Source: JBCCQH01 sp039024435 (GTDB lineage Bacteria > Bacteroidota > Bacteroidia > J057 > JADKCL01). From it: a stretch of DNA of 32,847 bases. Made by a program: the position numbers and the translations under genes. The DNA lies in the NCBI GenBank assembly GCA_039024435.1, contig JBCCQH010000094.1, positions 1 through 32,847 on the forward strand. Direction: 5' to 3'. Positions 23,301 through 30,416 of the stretch are shown here, piece by piece; the stretch's first letter is position 1, and every line of letters begins with the position of its first letter. The notes beneath the pieces are model-generated. The model was not told where the DNA came from. It did not search any database and saw only the letters and a list, made by a program, of their open reading frames with translations.

Positions 23301-25902
23301 GCAGGAGCAGCCCGATCCCCGGCCGAAAATTGAGCCTTATGGTATCGGCACCGGGACGCGGCAAGTACCAAAACGGCCCGGGCGAAAAAACTCCTAAGTT
23401 CGTCCAGGACCGCGGTTTCGGAATCAGCCGGCGGCGGTCGCCTTGTCCCATCAGCGCCGGCCGCCGCTCCTCCTTGTCGTAGTTTTCGTCTTTGATCCAC
23501 AGCATCTGCTCTCGCCACGTTTCTTCTTCATTGCGCAACCAAGCGCGGCGGGTCCGGCGCACCCGACAAAAATCCGGAGCCCGGCGAGGATCGATGAAGA
23601 TTTCGACTTTTTTTCCGGCGGGGAAATACACGTTTTCCACTTCAATCGTGTGGTTATCATCCAGCAGGCGCAAGTGGTGGAAACCGGGGGCAATGCGGAA
23701 GGAATAGGGACTTGGAGGGTTATCCACTGTAGCGTGAATGAGCTGGCCATCGACCCAGATGGCCTTGAAAGACTGGTAATCTCCCAAGTAGCTGCGGGCG
23801 GCAAACGGGGCAAATTGGGTGGTGCCATCGGGAGGCGGCAAGTGGCGCAGGTACCAACCGCCGGGTGGCATCTGTTGCTGGAACCATTCGGTGCTGTCCA
23901 CCGAGAACATCCGAGCGCAGTCTTCGTCCAGCGGAAATACGGTGTTGATCCGTCGCCTTAGCGGCAGGTAGCGCCGCGGCTTAGGTTTTTTGCTTAGGGT
24001 CTTGGGGGAGGAAAATGCGGGAACGCGGGGCCGATTGCCCTCGGAAAATTTGGCGGTGATGGCGCTGGTGGTCAGGTCGATTCGGGGGGCGGGCTTGCCC
24101 TTTGCGTCCCGCACCTGGATGCGCATTTGGGTGGTTTCGCCGGGCTGGACCCGCTCGGGGTGATCCAGGGTCACCGACAGCAGTTTCTCCGAAGCGTGAA
24201 CGGTTTTTCTGCGGGTCCGGGGATCACCGGTCCACCAGTAGCGGACTTCCAGCCGATAGGTCGCTCCGGCTCGGGGGAGGCCGCTCCATCGCCATTCTTT
24301 TCCTTCGATCTTGCCTTCGGCAATCGGCTGGCGGTTCTCCCGCAGGGTGTACGCCAGGCCGATTTCGTAGGGATTTTGGACGCGGAAATGGAGGCTGTCG
24401 GCGTGCCGGTAGCTCCGCAGGCGGACGGGTTCATCTTCGGAGTTGGGGGCGTAGAGTACGTGTTTGGGGGTCCGCAGCGCCCACTGGCGGACGCGGGGAT
24501 CCACTTTTTCGGCCAGGGGAAGGCGCACGGGTCGGCGGACGAGGGTATCGGTTTCGGTCCAACCGAACAGCACACCACGCCCCTGCAGTCCGGTGGACAC
24601 CAGGCGTCCCCGCGCGTATTTGATTTCGGGCCGGCGCTGTCCGGGAGATCGCCGATCCCAGGTATCGCGGGCGCGCAGGAGTTCGTTTTGGCCGGTGCGG
24701 ACTTCGGCACGGACGGCAAACTTCCCGTAGAGGTTTCCGATCACGGAGTCCGGTATTTCGAGGCGCAGGCTGCCCTCAGAATCGAGTTCTCGGGTGGTCT
24801 CCCAGATCGTTTCGGGAAGGTAAATCGCATCCCCACGAAAGTCGCGCAACTCCCAACATTCCAGTTCCAGGCGGGCCCGGACCCCGGCCATGCCTTGGCC
24901 ATTGGCATCGGTCACCTGGAGGCGGAGGGTTACCGGGTCTTCCGGATTGAATTGGTGTTTGGCGGCTTGCAGGGTGGCTTGAGCTTCGCGCAGGAGGTAA
25001 TCCGAATAGTTGAATTGTGCCTTCATCGCCGGCCGTCGCTTCAAAAATGGAGCGACGAGCAGGGTGTATTTTTGATTCAGTTTAAGGCTGTCGGGCAGGG
25101 GCCATTCCAGGGTGTACCGCCCGGGACGCTCCGGCTTCTGAACTTTGAGGTGGACCGGGAATATGTCCCCGGTGGGGATGATTTGCAGGCACATTTTGCG
25201 GCGCAGGGGCCGGTTGTACTGGTTGACGAGGAAAGCTTTGGCGCGGAGGGTGTCCCCGGGTCGGTAGCGGGGCCGACTGAAGGCAATGTAGCCCCGCACT
25301 CGGCCCTGGAAGGGGCGGCGCAAGGTTTGTCCGGTCCGCTTGAGCAGGCGCTTGGTCGCCCGCCGCCACCGTTGGGTGCCACGCGGTTCCAGCGCGTACC
25401 ACCATCCGAGGTATTCGTCTTTCCCCCGGGTAACCTGCAGCAGTCCCCGCCGGCGCTTGGTCTTGCGGGCGTAGATCCCCGCCCCCTGTAGCTCGAGGGG
25501 TTTACCCCCCCAGTGGACCTTTGCCCCGTCCACCGAGCGCCCGCTTTTGTCCAGCACCCGTACGCGAAATTCTCCCTCCGCCAGTTCGGGAAACACTTCC
25601 AGATCGGTTTCGGTAACCAGCATCCGCACTTCGCCCGACTCCCCGACGTAGTTGTAGACGTAGTGGCCCGGCGGGCGTTTTTTGGTCCGCGCGGCTTCCC
25701 AGGACAGTGAGTCCACACGCTGGGTCAATTGGTCCCGGAAGATGAAAGGAAGGCGATCCCGGTAAAGCTCGGCGGCGGTCTCGTGATCGAGTTGATACAC
25801 CAAGACGGGCGATGCTCCGGGAAAAGTAGGACCGGCCGGCTGGGCCCAACTCCTAATCGCAAGGCCAAGAAATAGTAAGGTTATGGTTGTAATCCGCAGC
25901 AC
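20353..25902 (-). CDS. Alpha-2-macroglobulin-like secreted/periplasmic protein
   Basis: 1849 aa. The signal peptide is about 20 residues (LRITTITLLFLGLAIRSWAQ). A macroglobulin MG2 motif lies near 204-226 (GYIAFSRPRYRPGDTLRAKA). Several beta-sandwich MG-like domains follow, then the A2M section near 1220-1260 (DDDGEAYFQVTFPDDLTAWE). The thioester site is CMEQ at Cys1425-Gln1428, within YPHECMEQTASR, followed by an alpha/alpha thioester domain (DGSWGWWFEAEPHVFMTLHV). Bacterial members trap proteases through the thioester; the Cys and Gln needed are present, although Glu rather than the common Gly precedes Cys. Start is a GTG at 25902. It lies 144 bp after the lipoprotein gene, same strand. The commonly linked pbpC is not present here. 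Confidence 0.9.
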   Translation of the reverse strand: MLRITTITLLFLGLAIRSWAQPAGPTFPGASPVLVYQLDHETAAELYRDRLPFIFRDQLTQRVDSLSWEAARTKKRPPGHYVYNYVGESGEVRMLVTETDLEVFPELAEGEFRVRVLDKSGRSVDGAKVHWGGKPLELQGAGIYARKTKRRRGLLQVTRGKDEYLGWWYALEPRGTQRWRRATKRLLKRTGQTLRRPFQGRVRGYIAFSRPRYRPGDTLRAKAFLVNQYNRPLRRKMCLQIIPTGDIFPVHLKVQKPERPGRYTLEWPLPDSLKLNQKYTLLVAPFLKRRPAMKAQFNYSDYLLREAQATLQAAKHQFNPEDPVTLRLQVTDANGQGMAGVRARLELECWELRDFRGDAIYLPETIWETTRELDSEGSLRLEIPDSVIGNLYGKFAVRAEVRTGQNELLRARDTWDRRSPGQRRPEIKYARGRLVSTGLQGRGVLFGWTETDTLVRRPVRLPLAEKVDPRVRQWALRTPKHVLYAPNSEDEPVRLRSYRHADSLHFRVQNPYEIGLAYTLRENRQPIAEGKIEGKEWRWSGLPRAGATYRLEVRYWWTGDPRTRRKTVHASEKLLSVTLDHPERVQPGETTQMRIQVRDAKGKPAPRIDLTTSAITAKFSEGNRPRVPAFSSPKTLSKKPKPRRYLPLRRRINTVFPLDEDCARMFSVDSTEWFQQQMPPGGWYLRHLPPPDGTTQFAPFAARSYLGDYQSFKAIWVDGQLIHATVDNPPSPYSFRIAPGFHHLRLLDDNHTIEVENVYFPAGKKVEIFIDPRRAPDFCRVRRTRRAWLRNEEETWREQMLWIKDENYDKEERRPALMGQGDRRRLIPKPRSWTNLGVFSPGPFWYLPRPGADTIRLNFRPGIGLLLRDGAVFLDSTRQREYQNWSFGEKSVRPEEFLEPEAEIARQHEIGRRWLVPDRFDFWSKESTGRQLVVKEDLRTGTAFFLLEEVAGRRLQFLGDWVGRISNLPPGRYRIWRCSREGAYFRGPEVEIAAPGTYYRRLRDADFVPDQRPDDRTLPSEWGVQLADYEEKLLPAAAGYLELTLRDQWTGESLVGQRISLRQKGQKVIFTKTDPEGKATFQPPVRGWAILQVEGPRESYQIDWKCDYYWEPGAVRRATLLVPYRAERTNLYRYRAFRKPFSLKLSPPTFKKRQRAMVPSFAVAPGPSLSESGPEIVLNETAAEAPGEEDYALVSSALGAPKKLKNNRAFPSPNQLRRNFADEAWWQPDLVTDDDGEAYFQVTFPDDLTAWEGWVAAMRGNRSGLTTARIQAFRDLVAQVQVPRFALVGDQVEVQGEVINRGEEPVEVATRFTINGRALAGQVQSVTRRGAESRAFSAVGDTATVAYALVKATDSTYFDGETRKMPILRPGMQKSYGGAAYLETDTVLRIVPNPQLGKAKLMVYARPLDYLLRALEPLEQYPHECMEQTASRLLALLARKRIATARSQKFRQDKEIRRLVRRLEDAQHADGSWGWWFEAEPHVFMTLHVGRALAAAQVQGYPSPALARGKEFLRTGLPLEANATNLVLLRLAAELGVALDYGARLAVYGVRKPSINDDIQIARIRQLAGLPFAAGTIWARHRTTVEGAYFWGEPGADLLLNEVQATLVVYRMLEEMGGNKAQLARIRPYFLARNARGLGENTFEAASVIDALLPYYLAQPFRRAEDARLDIRVGEKERSVESFPFVQEISSQPMQIRKRGAVPLFLAWEQTHWAADPEPIHDNFVVASHFTQAGDSVAVLRTGTLAEMVVSVDARRRADYVMLEVPIPAGCVSANRSGGSHPQEIHREYQRDRIVVYLNELPEGAHEFRIALEPRFAGKYQLNPAVVTPMYLPGAAGNNAIRTVEIRGD

Positions 25903-26046
25903 GTGGTGGCTTTTGTTTGATAAGCCAAATTAATAAACTCAGCGGAAATGCACGGGGTAATTCTGGGGGGATGAAAGGTGCGGGGGGAACTTTTCAATGC
26001 GCGGAGGGCAAACTGGCTTTTGGGCGTCCAACCAACGCAGCCGAGA

Positions 26047-26541
26047 TCAGTCGGCGCGGTAAACTTTGAAGGTGACTTTGACAATGCCCAGGATGGGTTT
26101 GCCCTCGTTTTGGTTGTCGCCGTAGAGCTTGAAGTTGTACTTGCCGGGCGCGAGATCGATCCCATTGGCAAAGTCCTGTTCGAAGACGCGGTCGTGCTCA
26201 TTTGCCAGGAGTTCACCCCGCCATTCGCCTTTGTCGCGCACTTTGAAGCGGAAACGTCTGTCTTCTTCGCCCTGAGGGCGGGTCAGGATATAATAAAGGG
26301 GAACTTCTTCCCAGTCCTGCATTTGCTCGGCGAAGTAGGTCAGCTCCAAGGCGAAATCGTGCTGACCTCCCTCCTCTTCGGCAATGGTAAAGTCAAATTC
26401 CTGCGGCATCTGGAAAGACAGGCTGAAGTCGTCGGGCTCGGCTTCACCAACGAAGACGACGGTGCGGCTGGAACACCCGGCCAGAAACAGGAGGGCGATC
26501 AGGGTCGCCGCGGTCAGGTTGAGGAAACGCAGACGCAGCAT
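26047..26541 (-). CDS. Small lipoprotein, possibly GldH-like
   Basis: 164-aa predicted lipoprotein with lipobox ending at Cys23 (LFLAGCSS). The mature part is a beta-rich domain of about 135 residues (FALELTYFAEQ, VPLYYILTRPQGEEDRRFRF, GEWRGELL, LAPGKYNFKLYG, ILGIVKVTFKVYRAD). The order of features (D-F-x-L-x-L, GEWRGE, G-K-Y-x-F-x-L, ILGI-V) recalls the gliding lipoprotein GldH, but the conserved NLYLF part is missing, so this is only a possible distant relation. Its ATG abuts the accA stop codon without a gap (TAAATG), so it is translated from the same message. The alpha-2-macroglobulin gene follows downstream. Confidence 0.7.
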   Translation of the reverse strand: MLRLRFLNLTAATLIALLFLAGCSSRTVVFVGEAEPDDFSLSFQMPQEFDFTIAEEEGGQHDFALELTYFAEQMQDWEEVPLYYILTRPQGEEDRRFRFKVRDKGEWRGELLANEHDRVFEQDFANGIDLAPGKYNFKLYGDNQNEGKPILGIVKVTFKVYRAD

Positions 26542-27630
26542 TTAGGACTTTTCTTTGCTTTCGGCGACGGGCTGCTCTCCGAGCAGTTGGACGGCTTCGT
26601 TCTTTTTGGCGGTCCCATTGGCTGAAGATTGCTTCTTGATGGCCCGCTTTTTCTCTTCGAAGACGCCCATGTGGGAAAATTTGTTGATCCGGTGCTCGAT
26701 GAGCTTGTCGAGGGACTTGGTTTTGAGGTAGCGCAGGTCCTTCATGATTTTCTCCCGCACGACTTTGTAAGCCTCCTCGGGATTGCGATGGGCTCCACCC
26801 AGAGGTTCAGGAATCACACCGTCGATAATTTTAAACTCGAGGTTGTCCTGGGGGGTGAGTTTCAATGCTTCGGCAGCTTCTTCCTTGTGGTCCCAATTGC
26901 GCCACAGGATGCTGGAACAGGATTCGGGGGAGATGACGGAGTACCAAGTGTTTTCCATCTGATAGACCCGGTCGCCCACGCCGATGCCGAGTGCTCCGCC
27001 GGAAGCCCCTTCCCCAATGACGATGCAAATGATCGGTACTTTCAGAACGGACATTTCCTTGAGATTGAGGGCGATGGCCTCGCCCTGCCCCCGCTCTTCG
27101 GCTTCGAGTCCGGGGTAGGCTCCGGGGGTATCGATGAGGGTGACGACAGGCTTTTCAAATTTTTCGGCCAACTTCATCAGGCGGAGGGCTTTGCGGTAAC
27201 CTTCCGGATTCGGCATGCCAAAGTTTCGGAACTGTCGGGACTTGGTATCGCGGCCTTTTTGCTGGCCGATGAACATTACGGTCTGCTGGCCCAGCCGGCC
27301 AAACCCCCCGACAATGGCTTTGTCATCGCCGAAGTTGCGGTCACCGAAGAGTTCGATGAAATCTTCGGAGATGTTTTGGATATAGTCGAGCGAATAGGGC
27401 CGCTCGGGGTGACGGGACAACTGCACCCGCTCCCACGGAGTGAGGTTATCGAATACTTTCTTCTTCAGTTCAAGAATCTGCCCTTCCATCTCTACCAGGC
27501 TGGCTTCCAGCTCGGGCAAGCCTTTGGTCTTGCCTTTTTCCTTCATCTTCTCGGCGCGGTTGCGCATCTCCTCCAGCTTCTTCTCCATCTCAAAGATGGG
27601 CTTTTCAAATTCGAGGATCGTTTCCTTCAT
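26542..27630 (-). CDS. accA: Acetyl-CoA carboxylase carboxyltransferase subunit alpha
   Basis: 362-aa subunit that, with AccD, transfers the carboxyl group from biotin carboxyl carrier protein to acetyl-CoA, making malonyl-CoA for fatty acid synthesis. Visible are the N-terminal LEFEKPIFEMEKKLEEM coiled coil, the AccA signatures AERPYSLDYIQ-like PERPYSLDYIQ, FGDRNFGDDKAIVGGFGR, TLIDTPGAYPGLEAEERGQG, and the oxyanion-loop IGEGASGGALGIG with YSVISPESCSSILWR. A roughly 40-residue Lys/Ala-rich C-terminal tail (KKRAIKKQSSANGTAKKNEA) extends the usual end. A GTG at 27660 lies inside the promoter -7 element, so the ATG at 27630 is chosen. AccD is not in the window. Confidence 0.96.
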   Translation of the reverse strand: MKETILEFEKPIFEMEKKLEEMRNRAEKMKEKGKTKGLPELEASLVEMEGQILELKKKVFDNLTPWERVQLSRHPERPYSLDYIQNISEDFIELFGDRNFGDDKAIVGGFGRLGQQTVMFIGQQKGRDTKSRQFRNFGMPNPEGYRKALRLMKLAEKFEKPVVTLIDTPGAYPGLEAEERGQGEAIALNLKEMSVLKVPIICIVIGEGASGGALGIGVGDRVYQMENTWYSVISPESCSSILWRNWDHKEEAAEALKLTPQDNLEFKIIDGVIPEPLGGAHRNPEEAYKVVREKIMKDLRYLKTKSLDKLIEHRINKFSHMGVFEEKKRAIKKQSSANGTAKKNEAVQLLGEQPVAESKEKS

Positions 27631-27659
27631 ACCTTGTTCAGGTTTAATATCGAGAACCA

Positions 27660-27667
27660 CAAAGGTA
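27660..27667 (-). promoter_or_regulatory. -7 promoter element of accA
   Basis: Minus-strand TACCTTTG matches TAnnTTTG exactly. It puts the start site near 27653, about 23 bases before the ATG at 27630. The -33 part is weak (around 27688). Confidence 0.5.
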
Positions 27668-27817
27668 GCAATTCAGGGGAAAAAGTGCCATTCGAATATT
27701 CCTGGTTTGGGGGTAGAGGTTGGGCGAAGTCCGGGGAAAATTGGGGTTGTTGCGGACAAAATATCCTCCTGAAAGAGAGCGGCTTGCAAAATTAGACTTA
27801 ATTTTTCGGGGTGCCAG

Positions 27818-27848
27818 ATTGCATATCGATTTGGAAAATGTATATTTG
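27818..27848 (+). promoter_or_regulatory. tRNA-Asp promoter
   Basis: ATTG (27818-27821), 19 bp, TATATTTG (27841-27848): the -7 part matches the Bacteroidota consensus TAnnTTTG exactly and the spacing is right. The tRNA begins 17 bp after it. Confidence 0.7.
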
Positions 27849-27864
27849 CAATCCGTTCTTAAAT

Positions 27865-27938
27865 GGTCCGGTAGTTCAGTTGGTTAGAATGCCTGCCTGT
27901 CACGCAGGAGGTCGCGGGTTCGAGTCCCGTCCGGACCG
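27865..27938 (+). tRNA. tRNA-Asp (anticodon GTC)
   Basis: A 74-nt cloverleaf is visible. Acceptor stem GGTCCGG pairs with CCGGACC (27931-27937), with G as discriminator. The D arm has AGTTCAGTTGGTTAGA, the anticodon stem CCTGC/GCAGG encloses CTGTCAC with anticodon GTC, and the T arm carries GGGTTCGAGTCCC. CCA is not encoded. It has its own promoter and terminator. Confidence 0.98.
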
Positions 27939-27954
27939 CTGGTTTTAAGATGGA

Positions 27955-27991
27955 AACGCCTGGAAGGAAAGCCTTTCAGGCGTTTTGTTTT
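27955..27991 (+). terminator. Intrinsic terminator of tRNA-Asp
   Basis: A 13-bp stem AACGCCTGGAAGG / CCTTTCAGGCGTT with one G-U pair and an AAAG loop, followed by TTTTGTTTTG. It lies 16 bp after the tRNA. Confidence 0.92.
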
Positions 27992-28291
27992 GGGGGGATT
28001 GAGAGGCTGTTTAAAATTGGTGTGTGACTGGTTTTGGTAATCGGTTATTGCTCGATTGAGAAATTGGCGATTGGGGCTCCTCATCGGAAAAATTCCAGGA
28101 CCATGGCCCGCAGGAGCGTGGTCATCCCAATGATTGCGCGCGCCCGAATGGCCAAATCATCTCGAAGCTACCGGCTATCTGGAAGGCAACTCCGAGCGAA
28201 TTCTACCGCTACCCGCCAATTATGCGCTTTTCTCGCGATTTTTGGCAGGTGTGTTTCAATTATTGGTATCTTCAAGTAAATCAAAGTTACC
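27992..28291. other. Intergenic region with a TIR-like motif copy
   Basis: No gene is supported. GAGGCTGTTTAAAATTGG begins at 28003, and the 25-mer there matches the one at 6-30 in 22 of 25 positions. No matching inverted end is seen up to the next gene, so at most a single remnant end remains. Downstream text (28100-28220) reads like decayed coding DNA without an intact frame. Confidence 0.45.
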
Positions 28292-29455
28292 ATGACACCC
28301 TCTTTTCGCCTGCTTGTACTTGCTTTGTTGGTGGGAATCGGAACGCGTCCGGCATCGCTGGTCGGGCAGCAAGTGATCGATTCCTGTTTTACCAGTGTCG
28401 GAATCGGAATGACTTTTGGGTCGAGCGCCAATCTGCGCAACCGCAACGCCGACTGCATCAATTGGACGGGCTCTACCTGGATCGGTGACTGGGGCGGGGC
28501 CAATGTCAACCTCGCGCCACCCGGATCCACGCCGGGTACGCGGGCCATCTGGATGGGCGACGGCTCGGTCTGGACGACCGGCGGCGAAGGATTTGCCCTG
28601 CGAATGACTGCTCCGTTTGTGAGCGGGGTGACCTACAGTTTTGAATTTACCCGGGTATCCCATGGCACCGGAAGTACCGGAAACTTTGCCCCAGCGATGT
28701 CGACGAGTACCGGGGGGGCGATTCCGGGAACCAGCATCGGCAATGCGCCCTCGGTCGGGAGCACCTGGACCACGGGGATCATTTCCTTTACGGCTTCCGT
28801 GGCCAACAATGGTCACACTTGGCTGGGCTTTCTCAGCCAAAATGGCGGCATCGGATCGGGAATGTTTTTGTCCTGCGGCAACGCGGTAGTGCTGCCGATG
28901 GAACTGCGCAACTTGGAAGGCTGGGGGGAAGCGGAGCGCAATGTATTGGCCTGGGAAATGTACAATGAAGACGGCTACCAACGCCACGAAATCGAGCGCA
29001 GCTACGACGGGGAGACCTTTCACCTCGCGGGAACCGTTCTGAGTACGGGCAGTTCTGACTTGTCGCAGTACACCTTTGCCGATGAGGATGCTTCCGCGCT
29101 GGCAGCCACAAGTTTGTTTTACCGCATTCGGTCCGTGACCATGAACGGGGGAACGGCCGAATCGCCCGTCATCGAAATTGTCCGGCCCAATTCGGCCACC
29201 TACCTCAACCAGATTTGGCCGAATCCGGTCGCCTCCGGCGGCACCCTGCAATTTGAAATCGTAGCTGGCTCCGCCGATCCCGGAGAGTTTCGCTTGCGCG
29301 ATGCGCTGGGCCGGGAAGTACTTGCTTTGCGGCAGCCGCTCCAGGAGGGGATGAACCGCATTTCCTGGTCATTGCCGGATCTCCCGGCGGGAACCTACCT
29401 GTTGGAGTCCGTGGTGACGGGCACCCGGATGCTAACCCGGATCGCGGTACAATAA
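28292..29455 (+). CDS. Secreted protein with T9SS C-terminal sorting domain
   Basis: 387 aa. The signal peptide is about 25 residues (TPSFRLLVLALLVGIG...). The middle (about 30-200) is a Gly/Ser/Thr-rich beta domain (TSTGGAIPGTSIGNAPSVGS) with little identifiable homology, resembling a jelly-roll or lectin-like repeat region. A fibronectin-like segment around 205-290 (ELRNLEGWGEAERNVLAWEM, then a YQRHEIERSYDGETFHLAGT strand pair) precedes the type A sorting domain (about 305-387: IWPNPVASGGTLQFEI, then LPAGTYLLESVVTGTRMLTR), which directs export through the type IX system. Likely anchored or released at the cell surface; activity unknown. Single gene, convergent with the DinB gene. Confidence 0.85.
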   Translation: MTPSFRLLVLALLVGIGTRPASLVGQQVIDSCFTSVGIGMTFGSSANLRNRNADCINWTGSTWIGDWGGANVNLAPPGSTPGTRAIWMGDGSVWTTGGEGFALRMTAPFVSGVTYSFEFTRVSHGTGSTGNFAPAMSTSTGGAIPGTSIGNAPSVGSTWTTGIISFTASVANNGHTWLGFLSQNGGIGSGMFLSCGNAVVLPMELRNLEGWGEAERNVLAWEMYNEDGYQRHEIERSYDGETFHLAGTVLSTGSSDLSQYTFADEDASALAATSLFYRIRSVTMNGGTAESPVIEIVRPNSATYLNQIWPNPVASGGTLQFEIVAGSADPGEFRLRDALGREVLALRQPLQEGMNRISWSLPDLPAGTYLLESVVTGTRMLTRIAVQ

Positions 29456-29490
29456 GCATTTTGTCGCTGCCTTTTTCCCACTTGCCCGCC

Positions 29491-29979
29491 TCAAGGCGTG
29501 TCCGCACCCTGAACCTTCGCGATCAGTCCAAACTGCCCGGTGTGGTAGGATTCGTGGCGCACGCAGTGAAACAGCCCCTTTTTTCGGGTGGTGTGCCATT
29601 TGGCGGGACGCACGTAGGCTTCTTTTTCTAAGTCTTCGGGGGTTTGTTTTCGGATCACTTCTAAGGCGATCCGGTGGGTTGCTTCCAATTCGTGCCGCAA
29701 GGTTTTGAGGTCGGGCAGTTCGGTTTGTGGCTGTTGGTCCTGCCGGATCGCAAAATGGCTGAGCCAGGGAAGGGGGAGCACGTTTTCATTCAAGCAAGAC
29801 ATCAATACGTCGGCTTCCGCCCAGATGAGGTGCCCGATGAGCCAGTAAGCGGAGTTTCCCGAGATGCCGTTGGCGACCAGGGGCTCGTGGATGCGTTCCG
29901 GATCCAATTTATTGATGTAGTACAGGTTGAACTTTCGGGCGTAGTTCAGCATATCCGCGATGGTATTGCTTTCCGACAT
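29491..29979 (-). CDS. DinB-superfamily protein
   Basis: 162-aa four-helix-bundle protein of the DinB/YfiT type. Three conserved metal-ligand histidines are visible: His50 in WLIGHLIWAEAD, and His142 and His146 in the HESYHTGQFG motif. Such proteins bind a metal and often act as thiol-dependent transferases, but the substrate cannot be told. ATG at 29979 (MSESNTIADMLNYARKF) is chosen; the longer frame to 30132 adds a Cys/Pro-rich tail unlike the family. No operon partner. Confidence 0.88.
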   Translation of the reverse strand: MSESNTIADMLNYARKFNLYYINKLDPERIHEPLVANGISGNSAYWLIGHLIWAEADVLMSCLNENVLPLPWLSHFAIRQDQQPQTELPDLKTLRHELEATHRIALEVIRKQTPEDLEKEAYVRPAKWHTTRKKGLFHCVRHESYHTGQFGLIAKVQGADTP

Positions 29980-30416
29980 GGGCGTTGGGTTACAGATGAG
30001 TTTCAATTTACAATTTTTGCGGGGATGCGGGGAACAGTCCGTTGACCAGAGGGGAGGACAATCACAATGCAAGAAAGTCCTCACGTGGGCACGCAACGTA
30101 CCGTACGTCTGCGATACTGCTCTCCATGGCAAATTCTTGTGGATCGCGGCGCTTTTAAGTTGGGACGCCCTGAGGATTTCCCGTGAACCATTCCCCCGTA
30201 AAATTGGCGTCCATCCGGAATTGGGCTACCGTTTCCCGATCAATTGGGGAGGGGGAAAAAATTGCTTTTTTGCGATGAGAGGCTCGGCATTGCGGAATTT
30301 TTTGCCCGGTGGCTGGGCGCGGAATGGGTGGCATTGGCCAGAACCCGGATCGCCTACCCGGATCGCCTACCCGGATCTGCGACCGTAAAATCACAAAATT
30401 AAATTTGGGATCTCGC
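29980..30416. other. 437-bp intergenic region with a short tandem repeat
   Basis: No gene is supported; open frames here run antisense or have no protein character. The 13-mer CCCGGATCGCCTA is present twice in tandem (30344-30356, 30357-30369) and then partially (30370-30377). No terminator or promoter stands out. Confidence 0.55.
30344..30377. repeat. 13-bp tandem repeat, about 2.6 copies
   Basis: CCCGGATCGCCTA repeats at 30344 and 30357 without change, and starts again at 30370 for eight bases (CCCGGATC). Two and a half copies of a short GC-rich unit may be a slippage product in non-coding DNA. Confidence 0.75.

Noticed and set aside
24127..25491. 454-codon frame antisense to the alpha-2-macroglobulin gene
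   Set aside because: High-GC shadow of a long gene; composition is Gly/Val/Phe-rich without a recognisable fold.
26629..27795. 388-codon frame antisense to accA
   Set aside because: AccA motifs are complete on the minus strand; the antisense frame crosses the accA promoter.
27830..27848. TTTG at 27830 as the -33 element of the tRNA promoter
   Set aside because: Only 7 bp from the -7 element; the ATTG at 27818 has the correct 19-bp spacing.
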